DNA of 64,000 bases from contig BQMF02000116.1 in the NCBI GenBank assembly GCA_027922465.2, positions 310,001 to 374,000 on the forward strand. The letters run 5' to 3'. The stretch is from Turritopsis dohrnii (lineage: Eukaryota; Cnidaria; Hydrozoa; Anthoathecata; Oceaniidae). Under the pieces are notes generated by a model that saw only the letters and a list, made by a program, of their open reading frames with translations, ran no database searches and was not told the origin of the DNA. Below are positions 37,543 to 49,373 of this stretch, piece by piece. The translations under genes and the position numbers were made by a program. The first letter of the stretch is position 1. Each line of letters opens with the position of its first letter.

Positions 37543-40395
37543 ATGAAAAGTTTCTTTAAAACTAACTGTCGCGATGATTGGTCTGAGCGTTATTGTGATC
37601 TTGGCAATGTATGTGCATTATTTTCACAAGTGATAGGGTTTACTGCTATTTTACCTCAAATTTATCAAATATGGATGTACAAGTCAGTTGATGCTCTTCA
37701 TGTTCTCTGGCCAGCATCTTTGGTAACAGCTGCTATTGCTAATGCATTTTACATTTTTGCAACAGAAGATCGCACAATTTTCAAAATCACTGCTGTTTAT
37801 TATCCTGTGGTGTATATTGTATTTCTTCTGGAGTTTTGGATCTATACAAAGAAAAGCTCCCAGAGAAAATTATCATTTTCGGCTCTTTGCATTATATTCT
37901 GGGGATGCTTATTAACCATTGAACTATCAGTTTCACTACCTGATGGGCCACAGAAGTTAGAATGGGTAGCCATTGGCTTTTACTCTATCAAAGTTGTGCC
38001 ACAGGTATGCTAGGTTTATCACACATGTCAACACTTTCTGTTAGTAGATTGTACAGAATTATGTCACACTTTTATTTTAGGGAGTGAATTTTATGATAAA
38101 AATCTTCTTAATTGTGGGCATATTCTTCGTTAGGCCATGTATATAAAGCCTTTTTCATGAATAGTATAAAAGCACGTGGAGTGATGTCAGTTTTCTTTTA
38201 TGATCACGGGGGGGTATCATTACATTGCATCCCTAATTGAATGTGACATTTTTGTGGAAGTCTCGAGAACCAATAGTAAGAAGATGTTTTTTGGAGTCTG
38301 TGATACAGGCGAAGGGGAGACGAAAAATTTGGGCTTAATCTCTTTTGGGTGCTGCAGCTATGACGTCATCAAAATCTTTGATCGATGATATCTCTCTAGT
38401 GGTTGATCGTAGCAAAATGATCCTCTACATTTTTTGATCAGTTTTTCGAGCTCTACAACATGTGGTACACTTTTGAGTCGCAATTCCATGATTTAATTTT
38501 TTGTAACGGGGTATGTACACAGGAAGAAGGGGAATTGACACATCGTTTTCGAAGTTAAACTCTGTAAAAAATTTTACCATGCATGCAGGCCTGGTCATGA
38601 ATAAAATGCTTGGAGTGCGGCAATCGCACGCCATTTTCTGTATTTTTAAATATGGCGTGCAATGATCTCACACCATATGAACTCAAGGTGTGCGCTAAAA
38701 AATATAACTAAACTACAATACTATCCTTAAAATAAATAAAAAATAAATAACTAAATAAATAACTTTTGCTGATAATAGAACACCAACGATTTCTGCAAAC
38801 CAGATGTTACAAGCTACTCTCCACCTTAAATTAAAAATATTTTAACAAATAAGGAAACGGTGAAGTTTAGTTTTTTACTTTGATTAAAAAAACATGTGCA
38901 TGATGTGTTGTGATAAACGCTAAGGACCAATGACGCTAACTCAAAGTACACCATCTGTACATAAAGTACACAGAGTATTTAGGTAACAGAATTTCCTTAC
39001 TATAAAAATGATGATATAAGGCGCTTTGACAAAGAACGAAAAAAAACTTATGTAACAGGAGATAGTGACGAATTGAAAAAAGTGTATTCATTGAAACGTG
39101 ACTTCATTCATCAAACAAGTTTTTCTTTCGTCTTAAGGGAATTGAAAAAGAATATGTATTCGTTGAAACGTGACTTCATTCATCAAACAAGTTTTTCTTT
39201 GTAAATATGAACATATATAACACCTGTTGATTAATCTACATTAATTATTAATTCAAGTTGATCATTCTTTCTACCAGCTGATGGAAGAAAAAATATGTGA
39301 TCAAATGTTCCGTTATTGCGAAAAAAACGTAAATATTCTGCACGTGTGATTTATAAATCTGTTTGATTGCACGTACGGTAATCGCACGCCTAGGGTCCAT
39401 TTTTACGAAATTCACGTGTGCAATTAATGCACACCTTAGCCGATCTAAGTGTGTGTGGGCGCGTGCGCGTGCAATCAGTGCGATCAGTCAATTCAGAGAT
39501 AAATAAATAATTATATTTAAAACACATAATTTGACACTATATAATATATTTTGGTTAAAAGCCTTCATCAGTTATATAGTATATTAATATATAATAGTTA
39601 ATATTAGATTTTGAAGAAAGATGGTGGTGGAAAAGTTGCAATGGATCAAACAACTAATCATCGATGTTTCTAGTTCTTATGTTTCCATTGAACATTTTCA
39701 TTGTTTTTGTACTAACTCAGTCTTAAAAGGAATATTAATGCAGGTTTTGTTTTGTTCTAGATAATGGTTAACACAAATTTGCGAACTACGTTTGGTCAAT
39801 CATCTATTTCAATCTTACTCTACTGTCTTGTTTCAACATTTTCGTATCTCTCAGTCTCTTTACTTCAAGAAAAGCTACAATACAGAGTGATGTATTACCT
39901 GTCATCATCGTTTGCATACATCAATGCTATTCAAGTAAGTGTATAGATGTTAAAATGTTTGTCCAATTTTATTTTAACTCAATAATGGTATATTTTAGAA
40001 CTAATTTTTTGTTAAAAAAGTGATCTTCAAAATTATAATTTAATTTGTTTAAAATTCATGTTTAATTTTCATTGAAAAATATTTTGTTGATTATGCAATT
40101 CGTGTAGCCATTTCTATGCAACTGGGACTATAAGCTGGTTTTTCACTAGGCGCTTGGAATGTGCTATTGTTTTTAAAACAATGGGTGCTGAATAATCTGC
40201 TACTCGCATTTTTATTTAATGTACTCAAACATATCTCACATAGATGTATAGATGTAGAAAGTTGTTGTTAACCAAATTTTCTTAAGTTAGTACTGTTGTT
40301 ATCACAAGAAAAGAAACATACAATGAAGTAACATAAAAGTTTTTGGCTAAGACAGTTATATCAAGATCATAAACTGAAGGGAGCATTGTTATCAA

Positions 40396-40430
<35 letters not shown>

Positions 40431-43400
40431 TGAAAAAAATAGGTTCAGTTCAATGAAACCATCACATTGTAGTTTTTTTATCTAACGGTTTAGTTTGCTG
40501 AAGATTGTCTGCGATGCAGGCATGAAACTTTAAGTACAAACAAAACAACCGTTGTTTTTTCTTATACATGTATATAAATAGCTCTACGAAAGTATTGAGC
40601 AGTATTTTTGACCAGAAGAAATAAACAAATCAATATTTTTTTTAATGAAATATATTTGGCATTTCCACATTACATGGCTATTTGTCCAAAATTTTAAAAT
40701 ATATATACATTATTAAAACATTAACAAGATCCCTTAACAGGCAAAAGGATTTCTGCCAAAATCTGCTGAAATATGAAAGAAAAAGCATATGACATATTTG
40801 AAAAAGGTTATATGATTTCCAAAATAAAAAATCACATTTCTAATGTATATAATCCCTAGGACATTGTCAAAAGATAAGTGACACTATGTGAGACTTATAA
40901 TATATATACTGCCAATAAACTGGATTACATCTGAATAACATTAAATATTCTTTATTTTGTTGATAAGAAATAATGTCAAGGATATATTGATCCTTTCAGA
41001 TATCATAATGTATATGCACGTAACTCATAAACTATAAAAGTTCCGAATTTCTGAATTTGATACTTGGTGTCAATCTTCCTAGTAGACTTCCTAAATTACA
41101 AGCACAAAAATGCATGCAGATTTTGGTAATGCAAAATACATCCACATAGACCAAAACCAACATTATAACTGTTGTAGTTTGTTTTAGTTTGATTAGCAAT
41201 ATGGAAAGCACTTACAAACATTCTTGATCTGGGTTGTCATTCATGACCTGTTTATAAAAATTCTTGAAGAAATTCAAAAAAAGGTTGAATGATTTTTACG
41301 ACATAACATTGCATCTCTGATTTCATATGCACCCAAGGGCATTGCGAAAATATAGTTGACACTATGCGAAACTTTATTGTATACGTATATACACCACTGA
41401 TAAACTTAACTACATCTGAATGACATAAAACATTCTTTATTTTGGGGGTACGAAATAATATTAAGTTTATATTGATTTTTTCGGATATTCAGTGATTACG
41501 TATGTAAATCATGTTCTTTAAGCATTTGATATGTACCGTCAATCTTCTTAATTACAAATGGAATTATCAATATTTCAAACACAAAAAGTAAACAATAATT
41601 TTGATCATTAACAGTTATGTTCTAAAGCACACACATAACATAATTATATAATGTAACTGAAAGGAAAGTTTTGTATTGTTACATGATGTATCTTTTGAAT
41701 TTACAGACAGTTGTTTTACAGATGTTTTAATTTGCTATTGTGATTAGTCACTCGTAATAAGGGACATTGACAGAATAACTTAAAAACTGATCAAACAATA
41801 AAACAAGTAAGTGGTGCAGGGTAGACACAAATTTTCTATGTTGGAGCTGAAGAGGAAACTAAGCTGAGCCAAAGTATCCAGAGCTTAAAAGCGTAACAGC
41901 TCATATATAAAACAAACGAAGATGTTTTGAATTTAGGCTTAAAGAATATCAAAACATTTCTCTATAAAAACAAACAAATAGCTACCTTTTTCTTTTTAAC
42001 TCTTCTGTTTACAAAACGTTGAAAACTTCTTTTTAATTAGAAAAGAATGATCACAGTTCAAGATAATTATAAGTTTCTTCTATGAAAATTCTTTTTTTAT
42101 CTTCAGATACCCATATCTATCATTTTCAAGAAACTTTAGAAAATTTAAAATGGTTTCTACCCTCACATGCGTGGTAAGCGTAAGTTTCATGTAAGCGCAC
42201 ACACGAAATTTCAAAAAACCGCTAGGTTTGGACAGCAGAAAAAAAAAAAAAAAAGAAAAACAAAGCCGGTTTTAAAGTATTTCTTGCTTTCGCAGAAATC
42301 CAAAAACTTCCACCACCCGTCTTCACTGACTGAACAAAATAGCGTACTTCTTCACTGAAGAACTAGCCTATATTCTTATCTATCTTGGCTATGCCAAAAT
42401 TGAATACTGAACTGCGGCTATAAAAGTGAACGGAAAAGGAGGAGGAGGAGGAGAAGGTAAATGCCCGTTTTAACATATATTTTAACATAAAATTTTTGGA
42501 TCTAGACTCTCCAAAACGTCTTTAAAATCAACTTCTGTGTGATTTTTGAGCACAGAGATACGTTTTAAAAACATGCTCCAATTATTGTATTAGTTTTCGT
42601 GCTCAATTGACAGTGAAGGATAACTTAGGTTATCAAGTGATTATTCACCAATTTGCTGTTGCTAGGGAGAATGGCCACCGTTGCTAAGGTAATTTTGAAA
42701 TTTCCTTTGCGTCATACATGGTGTGACAGGGCTGGCTAAAGCCCTGACTGTTATACATGAAATAATGAGAAATTAAAAGATTTTGCTCAATTCATAGCAC
42801 TATGTAGCATTTGGAGGCATTTTTTGCCTATTTAGACACTTTAAACAGCTCAGATTTTCAGAGGCCACCCTGTTGAACTTGCTGCCAGAAAAGCAAGGAA
42901 AAGAAGAAAAACAGAAAAACCAAAGTCATTATTAATTTTGTAAATCAGTTTCGATCACAAGAACTAATCTTCATGAAATTGAATAAAAATAAATTCGATT
43001 TACACACCTGACAATGGCTCAACACCATCCAATTTACACCTTACACCTTGTTTAGGAAGTTTAATAAACTCCTTTAGAAGGGTCAACAATTCCTGTGAAG
43101 ACTTTTCTTCAACATTTCCATAATCCACAAATTGCACCTATGAAATAAACATGTATTAACACTTAAGATTGATTACCACTTTTTTATTAAAGCAGATTCC
43201 TCAAAATCAGTGGAAACAAAGTGTGCTGTGAATCTCAATTAATGGTTTTGTTCAGCAGAAAAACAGTTTCTTGTTTTTTCCATATTTCTGTGCTATTTGA
43301 TAGTTGAAAATAATCACAGATTTTCAGACAATCAGGAATTTTCTCTCAAATGGCAAGCTCATGAAAAGATAAAGCTTTCAGAGAGCTTTCTGAAAATGTA

Positions 43401-44425
43401 TAATGATGCTATAAAAATATATTAATTGGTACAATATTTTAAATTTAGTGGTATTTCATTTCATGTTTATTGCAATTTGTTTACAGAACCTATTCAAGAA
43501 TAGGTTTATAAGAGCAAAACGTCACTACAATTTTTTCTTTAAGCAAATATTCGTTCTATAATGTTTTAATAATATAATTTTTTCGAATGACACCTTTTTT
43601 TTAAAGTTTCAACACTGACCGCTGACAATGCCTTTCAGAAATTTTGTTTACATCACATATTGCATCTTGATTGGTTGACACTTTAAGAATGTGTATTGAA
43701 GTCGAAAAACGCGCTGAGCAAACTGCTATTAACAGATTTCAGACGGAAAAAACAATAGCCACCTCGCTCAGCTCGTTCTATGCGGCCTAATGGGAAACCG
43801 GCTTTAAAGTTAGTTCTTAAGGATTTTTTAATCACAACAATATGAACCAATGGTGCAATTTAATTTTTTGTCCAGCTTGATCCATTTTAAGTTTTTTTGG
43901 CTTTCACTATTTGGTATTTTAATGAATGCAATTTTGTAGGTGTTGTGGTATCCGAAACCTACTATAAAAAAAGAGGTTCCTATCAAGTATGGAACTATCA
44001 TTGATTCACAGGACTATTCCATACCTTTTGAAGATAGAAATGCTATTATTCACGGAATGGCTGAGGAAGTTATTGAAAATCCAGCTGACATTGAGCAAGT
44101 AACGAAGCAAGTATCTTCAACTGAGTCTTCCCATGGGTCTTCTGCATTTGGTACTAGCCAAACTTTGAACATTTTAAGCTACATGAAAAGGTTCAAAGAA
44201 AAGACGTGGTGGCAGCAATGTTTACTTTTTTGCTTATTGATTGGACTGGTTTTGAATGTGATTGGGCTTGGTGTTGCCACAACCAATGTTTTGGTACTTA
44301 TTGGGCCAGTATCCATGTTCTGTTTGCTGTTTTTTACTTCTTTGTATCGTGATTATAATGATGGAAGCTTACATTGCTTCTACTTCACAGAGATCCGTTA
44401 CAAGATAATGGGCCAATCCTTATAA
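37543..44425 (+). CDS. PQ-loop repeat multispanning membrane protein
   Basis: Three exons, 37543-38004, 39761-39934 and 43940-44425 (stop TAA), join in phase 0 to 373 residues. PQ-loop proteins (MtN3/SWEET/SLC66 superfamily) carry small solutes across organelle or plasma membranes. Two PQ motifs are visible: 'FTAILPQIYQIWMYKSVDAL' near residues 34-53 and 'YSIKVVPQ' just before the first splice junction, followed by 'IMVNTNLRTTFGQSS'. Hydrophobic segments continue through exon 2 (ILLYCLVSTFSYLSVSLL), and a terminal pair in exon 3 ('CLLFCLLIGLVLNVIGLGV', 'LVLIGPVSMFCLLFF') follows a hydrophilic loop rich in S/T/E. About seven membrane helices are expected. The substrate cannot be told from sequence. 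An AG acceptor lies 19 nt before the ATG. Intron 2 is 4 kb and contains repeats and an antisense Tudor exon. Confidence 0.85.
38586..39490. mobile_element. Degenerate relative of the CAG-ended element at 14449
   Basis: The left end CAGGCCTGGTCATGAAT matches the first ten bases of the element at 14449, and repeated CAATCGCACGCC, GTGCAATTAATGCACACC and GTGCAATCAGTGCGATC motifs occur at both sides, as in that element's subterminal zones. The right terminal repeat was not found, so it is probably truncated. The core holds a direct duplication of about 65 bp (39071-39136 and 39138-39200). Lies in intron 1 of the PQ-loop gene. Confidence 0.55.
40398..40422. repeat. TA microsatellite
   Basis: About eleven TA dinucleotides followed by a T run, in intron 2 of the PQ-loop gene. 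Confidence 0.9.
40800..41545. repeat. Diverged tandem duplication
   Basis: Blocks at about 40800-41060 and 41280-41545 align in order: AAAAGGTTATATGATTT / AAAAGGTTGAATGATTT, GACACTATGTGAGACTT / GACACTATGCGAAACTT, TACATCTGAATAACAT / TACATCTGAATGACAT, and ATTCTTTATTTTG in both. An ancient duplication of roughly 480 bp offset in an intron; no coding role seen. Confidence 0.65.
43008..43137 (-). pseudogene. Orphan Tudor-domain exon
   Basis: A single minus-strand open exon bounded by an acceptor (ATTTCATAG) and a GTGTGT donor reads 'VQFVDYGNVEEKSSQELLTL' and continues '...FIKLPKQGVRCKLDGVEPLS'. This is the core of an extended Tudor domain (the V-x-F-V-D-Y-G-N signature and the L-P-x-Q-x-x-x-C-x-L segment), the methylarginine-binding module of TDRD proteins in the piRNA pathway. 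No neighbouring Tudor exons were found within several kb on either side. It lies antisense in the PQ-loop gene's second intron. It may be a stray duplicated exon or part of a gene with very long introns. Confidence 0.75.
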
Positions 44426-44524
44426 AGCAAATGGAAAGCATTCTTTATGTGTTCTTTACTTTTATAGTAAAAGTTTTTTACCAAATATATCTGTTCTTGT
44501 TATAAGAAAATTATACATGACACT

Positions 44525-44702
44525 CTAGGGGATTTTGATAACAAACTGTAAAACATTGTGTAGTTATAAACGTTATTTGTTTTTTAATAACATTATTTTA
44601 ACAATTTTTACTGCTATTTCTTTTTTTTATTTCAATGTTATAAATCAATGTCATAATTCACATATCGTTTTATGGTTTGTTATCAAAATTCCCTATACTG
44701 TA
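44525..44702. mobile_element. Hairpin MITE downstream of the PQ-loop gene
   Basis: Inverted arms AGGGGATTTTGATAACAAAC (from about 44528) and GTTTGTTATCAAAATTCCCT (to about 44695) flank an AT-rich core of about 125 bp. Located in the 3' flank or 3' UTR of the PQ-loop gene. Confidence 0.65.
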
Positions 44703-45580
44703 TAACTAACCATTAGTTAATTAGATTTCTTATTGGTACTAATTGGAATATAATTTTTAGTAAGTCATTAATATATTGTTATAACGGGTTATGTGGATTT
44801 AACCATTTGAGCAAAGTGTCAAAAGCATTTAAGATATCAAGCATTTGGTATTAAACTTAATGTAACTCGATTTGAAAAATAATTTTTCAGTGATTTCTAT
44901 GGATCAGTTCTTTTATCTTTTTGCACTCTGCCAATCGGAAAAACTGAAGATTTCTCTAAAAAAATACCAATCTTTATGAATCAATGTCAATGGCTAACAT
45001 ATAATATTTTCGATTATTTATTATTAGTTTTTGTATCTTATAGGTTTGTATCGAATTTTGACTTTAAATTTTTTTGAATATCTTGTTGTTGAATGTATTT
45101 ATGTGTACAATTCTTTTGAAATTATCTTTAGACATTATCTGTATATTAGCAAAATATATATCCAAGAAAGTAGACTGTAGAATCTTGATAAATTTAAATT
45201 CCAAGACAACAAGTTGTGGTGGTATGAGAAAGGATCTGTCATATTTGGGTAAAAACATCAGTGTCCGCTGTCTACATGATGTACATATGATTGCAAAGTG
45301 TGTGTTTAGAAGAATTATGTGACGATGACTGAAATGTTCTCACAGAACTTAAATGTATTTTTCAAAACACCCTGTTTAGAAAGTTATTGCTATCAACACG
45401 TTTCAAAATATCTGAAACATTTGTGATTTCTGTTTTATCAATTAAGATTAAAGATTGTTGCTCTTCAATTAAGATATTGAACTTTTAGTTGACGAAGTAT
45501 TTATGTTTGAATTCCAGTGTTACAAGCTCTTTATTGATACCTCCTGAACATTACCATGTTCAATCAAACCTTTCCTCTAG
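44703..45580. other. Intergenic stretch
   Basis: AT-rich; no exon or organised repeat recognised between the PQ-loop gene and the TMX-like gene. Confidence 0.45.
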
Positions 45581-45588
45581 AAATAAAC

Positions 45589-47584
45589 ATGAAGAAAAAA
45601 ATAATACTAGTTTTCCTCATCTTTGCGATGGAGATTTGGGCAGAAGATGACCTTGTTGCCTTAAATGATGATAACTTTGAACATTTGACGCAAGCTGCCA
45701 CCGGTGCAACGAGCGGTGATTGGTTGGTTTTAATGTATGCGAAATTATTTTGCTGTGACATCCTCAAACTAGCATTTTTATTTGTCGTCAAGTTCTCTTT
45801 GTGTGCTTCTATATGATTGAATTGTGTTTGCTTTTCTTTGATTATAATTGTATGTAATTATTCTGACAACAGGTCTACAAAGAAGGATTGCAAAGGTTGC
45901 AGCCAAATTGAAAAGGAGTTACAATTAGTTGCAGAAGAGTGAGTGATGTCATCCTTTATAGTAACATTTTGGACTTGCTTCGATTTCTATCATTATAGAC
46001 TTCCCAAGAGAACAATCTTGCTCTTAATGACCAAAAATAAATATTAACTAAGTTTTCAACCCTACAACTTGTCTAGTTTGAAACAAGTCTCACTATGTAA
46101 TGAAGTATTCATGTGCTCACTTGTTCATTTCTTTATAGATTACAAGGAAGACTTAATGTTGCCAAAATCGATTCGGATGCATCAAGATGTGAGAGCTTCT
46201 TCTGAAACCTTATATGAAACCTTATATGAAGAATCTTTCCATTCCTTTTAAGCAAATATTCGTTTTGCTTTTAGTAACATTAAGAAGATTCAAGATAGGT
46301 GAAAAGCCAACACTCATGTTGTGAGTAGTCACGAATCTCTTCTCGTGTCACTCTGCTTTCTTGTTCTGCTGGTATAGTTATTCATTCTCGTTGAAGTTGA
46401 GGCCCATTAGAATGGTTGTTTTCATGTCTGGTTTTTCAATGTTTGTAAAGGCCTGAACAAACGAACGCTACATACTACACAGGCTTTTTATCCACTGTTT
46501 TTTTATACAACATGCTACGAATTTCTTGTAGCATACTATATGCTACAAGCATGCACATGTTTAGCTAATACTGTTTTAGCTACTACTGTTTTCTGTATTG
46601 GGGCCAAACGAACACTACAATGTAACCAGCTCTTGTGTGACTCAGCATGTAGCATGCTAGATTGTAGGATTCGTTTGTTCGGGCCTTAATTCTTCTACGA
46701 ACTGGTTCGTTTTAGTTTTCGTCTTGGTTACCAGTGGGTGTACAATAAGAAGCTCATCTCTAAAGATATCGTCAATTTTGTCACTGCTGGTTTTGCTCGA
46801 GAAAGAACCCGCCCTGTTTACAAGCAGTTAGACAGACTGTAAGTAGCATCTAGACAGACTGTAAGTTGCAGTTACACACCATTCACGAACTTGCCCATCC
46901 TTATTGGTGAAAAATCTAAAAAAAGTTTCATCGATTTATGAATTTCCATTTTTTTACTTTTATAGTGCATGACCATTGAATTGCAACTTTTTCTAATTTC
47001 CTCTGAGATATCCACAAGCATGTACATCGTGTAGCATCTAAAAACTATCGACACAAAGAAGTTGTTCCTTTTGAAAAATCACGAAATTAAGAGCCCTTGA
47101 GGGGAGATTCAACCCATCAAACATAAGGCAGCCAATTGCTGGTGTATTCTAAAAACATCAATTTTAAACAAGAAATATGAAATAAAACCGAAGAAATGTT
47201 TAATTCCTCCGTTCTTTTACTCTGTTAGTGATGTATGGTATGAAGATTTTGTTAAAGAAATGAAGGTGAGAATGCTACTATTTTTAGCGCCCTTTACTGC
47301 CCTAAAGTGAGCGCCACTGATCTTTTTGTACACTCTTTGTAAATATGTTTCTGTCAGTCTATTTATAGTTTTTCAGCAGTGCCCATAGTTTTAAGATCGA
47401 ACACAAAACGAACTTTGATCGTTGTTTATAGGCATCGTATAAAGAGCGACGTCTACCGGAACGAGATGCATTGTTGGTAACGTTGGCTGGTGGGATTGTG
47501 GGATTTCTAATATTGCTCTATGTGTTTTCGTCAAAAAAGAAAAACGAAAATGAAAAGAAAAAGATACTGAAGAAAAAAAGATGA
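45589..47584 (+). CDS. TMX-like ER transmembrane thioredoxin (CKGC)
   Basis: Seven exons: 45589-45734, 45873-45938, 46139-46188, 46275-46320, 46716-46838, 47229-47265, 47432-47584 (TGA). Phases close to 206 residues. ER redox proteins of the TMX/PDI group form or reshuffle disulfides in membrane-associated clients. Residues 1-18 (MKKKIILVFLIFAMEIWA) form a signal peptide. A thioredoxin fold follows with the active site 'DCKGC' near residues 54-58 at the exon 2 start, and 'LNVAKIDSD', then the cis-Pro loop 'GEKPTLM'. A single membrane helix (LLVTLAGGIVGFLILLYVF) lies near 160-178, then a lysine-rich tail ending KKKR, a dilysine (KKxx) ER-retrieval signal. I chose the second ATG because the acceptor TTTCCTCTAG ends 8 nt upstream and the signal peptide starts there; the first ATG (45556) lies before that acceptor. 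CKGC is unusual for the family. Confidence 0.85.
46448..46687. mobile_element. Hairpin MITE in TMX-like gene intron
   Basis: Inverted ends AAGGCCTGAACAAACGAA (46448) and TTCGTTTGTTCGGGCCTT (to about 46687), one mismatch. The interior contains further inverted CATGCTACA/TGTAGCATG-type motifs. It lies between exons 46320 and 46716, and its right end stops only 28 bp before the latter. Confidence 0.75.
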
Positions 47585-47589
47585 GAAAT

Positions 47590-48709
47590 AGCAAAGATAT
47601 CATGCATATACTCAACTCTTTTAAACGAAAAATCTGCCATGTTTTTAGATAGATTTTTTAAACGAGCATTGTTATGATGAAATATATTTTCATGTTAATG
47701 AAAGAATTGTACAGCAAGAAGAACTTTCTTCGGTAGCAAGAAAACGTTTCAAAATAACATGTAATCTATGTAGCGTCCCACAAGCCAAACTGAAATTGTT
47801 AATTACATTTACAAAACAAAAACACATTAAAAGTTAGAAAAGTTATGAATTGTTTAGTGTCAAATAGTATTTTTGGTCTTGACCTTCAAACACGTCACTG
47901 TTGCTTGGTTGCGTCCTTATGTGTCGTCACTGTATTGGTAAACTTATTACTGATGGCCTATCCTGAGGCGTATCCTGAGAATGTATGGAAAAAATTTATG
48001 GAAGAGCTTCTTGAGATCTGTACGTAGCAAAATAAAGTTCTCTCAGTTTTCTGAGTTCTGTTAGCAGAGGGGAATAAGGAAAAAGAACTTTCGTTTGAAA
48101 AATAACGCTTTCCTTCCAGATAAAACGCGATATTTCCGCCGTTTCACAGATAAGGCGGAAATACAGTTTCTTTCACAGTTCTGGACGATATCTAGTTTGC
48201 TACATATGTTAGCGCGTGCGCTTAGCATGCGTATAAAAGGGGAGAAATGATGTAGTATCGTTCTCGGTTTTGTCATATCGTATGCGGCAAGTGTTCTGTA
48301 AATTTAGCTTATTAGATTTCGCTAAGCGAAAGATATTGATTTCGTCTTGGTATCTATCTATCTATGTTCGGCGAATTTTTTTGTTCCGTATTTCCCTGCC
48401 AATCCCGATTCGGTTTCGTTTTAAGAGACAGTTTATGAAACCCCGAAATCCCGCTATTTTTATTTTATTCTTTTTATTTTATGTCACATCGAAGTGATCT
48501 ATCGGACATCAATCGGAGAGGAAGAAAATCGATGTTAAGGTGGAGTAAGTGTTTAAGCCGGTCTTCATCCAATCAAAGTTATAATAATAATAATAACAAT
48601 AATAATAATAATAATAATGATATATTTCACAGTATCTCCAAAATTTTACAATTGGCTCTTCACCTGGAAATTGAGAAAATTATGTATATGCAGCGTCTAA
48701 AGAATATTG

Positions 48710-48740
<31 letters not shown>

Positions 48741-49360
48741 TACTGGCAGAAATTAGAGAGACAGTCGTAGTATAGGACGTGGCTAGGTGTGGATAAGGTG
48801 AAGGTAGAGTAGAAGGCCCAGATAGTCGTAAACCAAAAAGCATGTCGACCGAAGTTAATAAAACTAGGAAATGGGACATGACTAAACCTAAGGACTAACG
48901 TAATGTAAACCGATGTGTAGGACCAAATTGAGGTTAGAATCGAATACTAAAGTTATCTATAGGATCACGATTTTTCTTTTCGACTCTTCTTTGGCAATAT
49001 CAGAGTCCAGGGTTTTTTAGCCCATATTCTATCAGGTACCGTTGCTTGATGTAGTCTCGACATGGAAGGTTATTGCTTTGTACACACTAATGTGGACTTA
49101 CATGTACGGCTCTGCCGCGCGATATGCTGTTACCAGAATATACCAAATGCTCCGAAATTTGTTGTTATTCTTGTGTATGTTAGGGTTTGGGTTAATGAGG
49201 TAAGAATTGGAAAGAAAAATACTTTCTTCTGCATGAACTGACTTAAAGCATGGTTTCCACTATGAGTTAACTTAGAATTATGGTGTAAACCAAGTTTAAC
49301 AATCAAATGATCAAATCATGCAGAGTGTTTTTTTCTTTGAAAAATCTTTTTAACTGTTCA
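47590..49360. other. Intergenic stretch with simple repeats
   Basis: An AAT microsatellite occurs at about 48580-48618, and a 26-base A run near 48716-48740, perhaps the tail of a retroposed sequence. A GCGTATAAAAGGGGAG motif at 48229 resembles a TATA box; with the T-rich stretch after it this could be an LTR-like fragment, but no paired LTR was found. No gene supported. Confidence 0.45.
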
Positions 49361-49373
49361 CAGCTCAAACAAC

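Noticed and set aside
48229..48500. LTR of a retrotransposon
   Set aside because: A TATA-like box and T-rich downstream sequence suggest it, but there is no second LTR, primer-binding site or gag/pol remnant.
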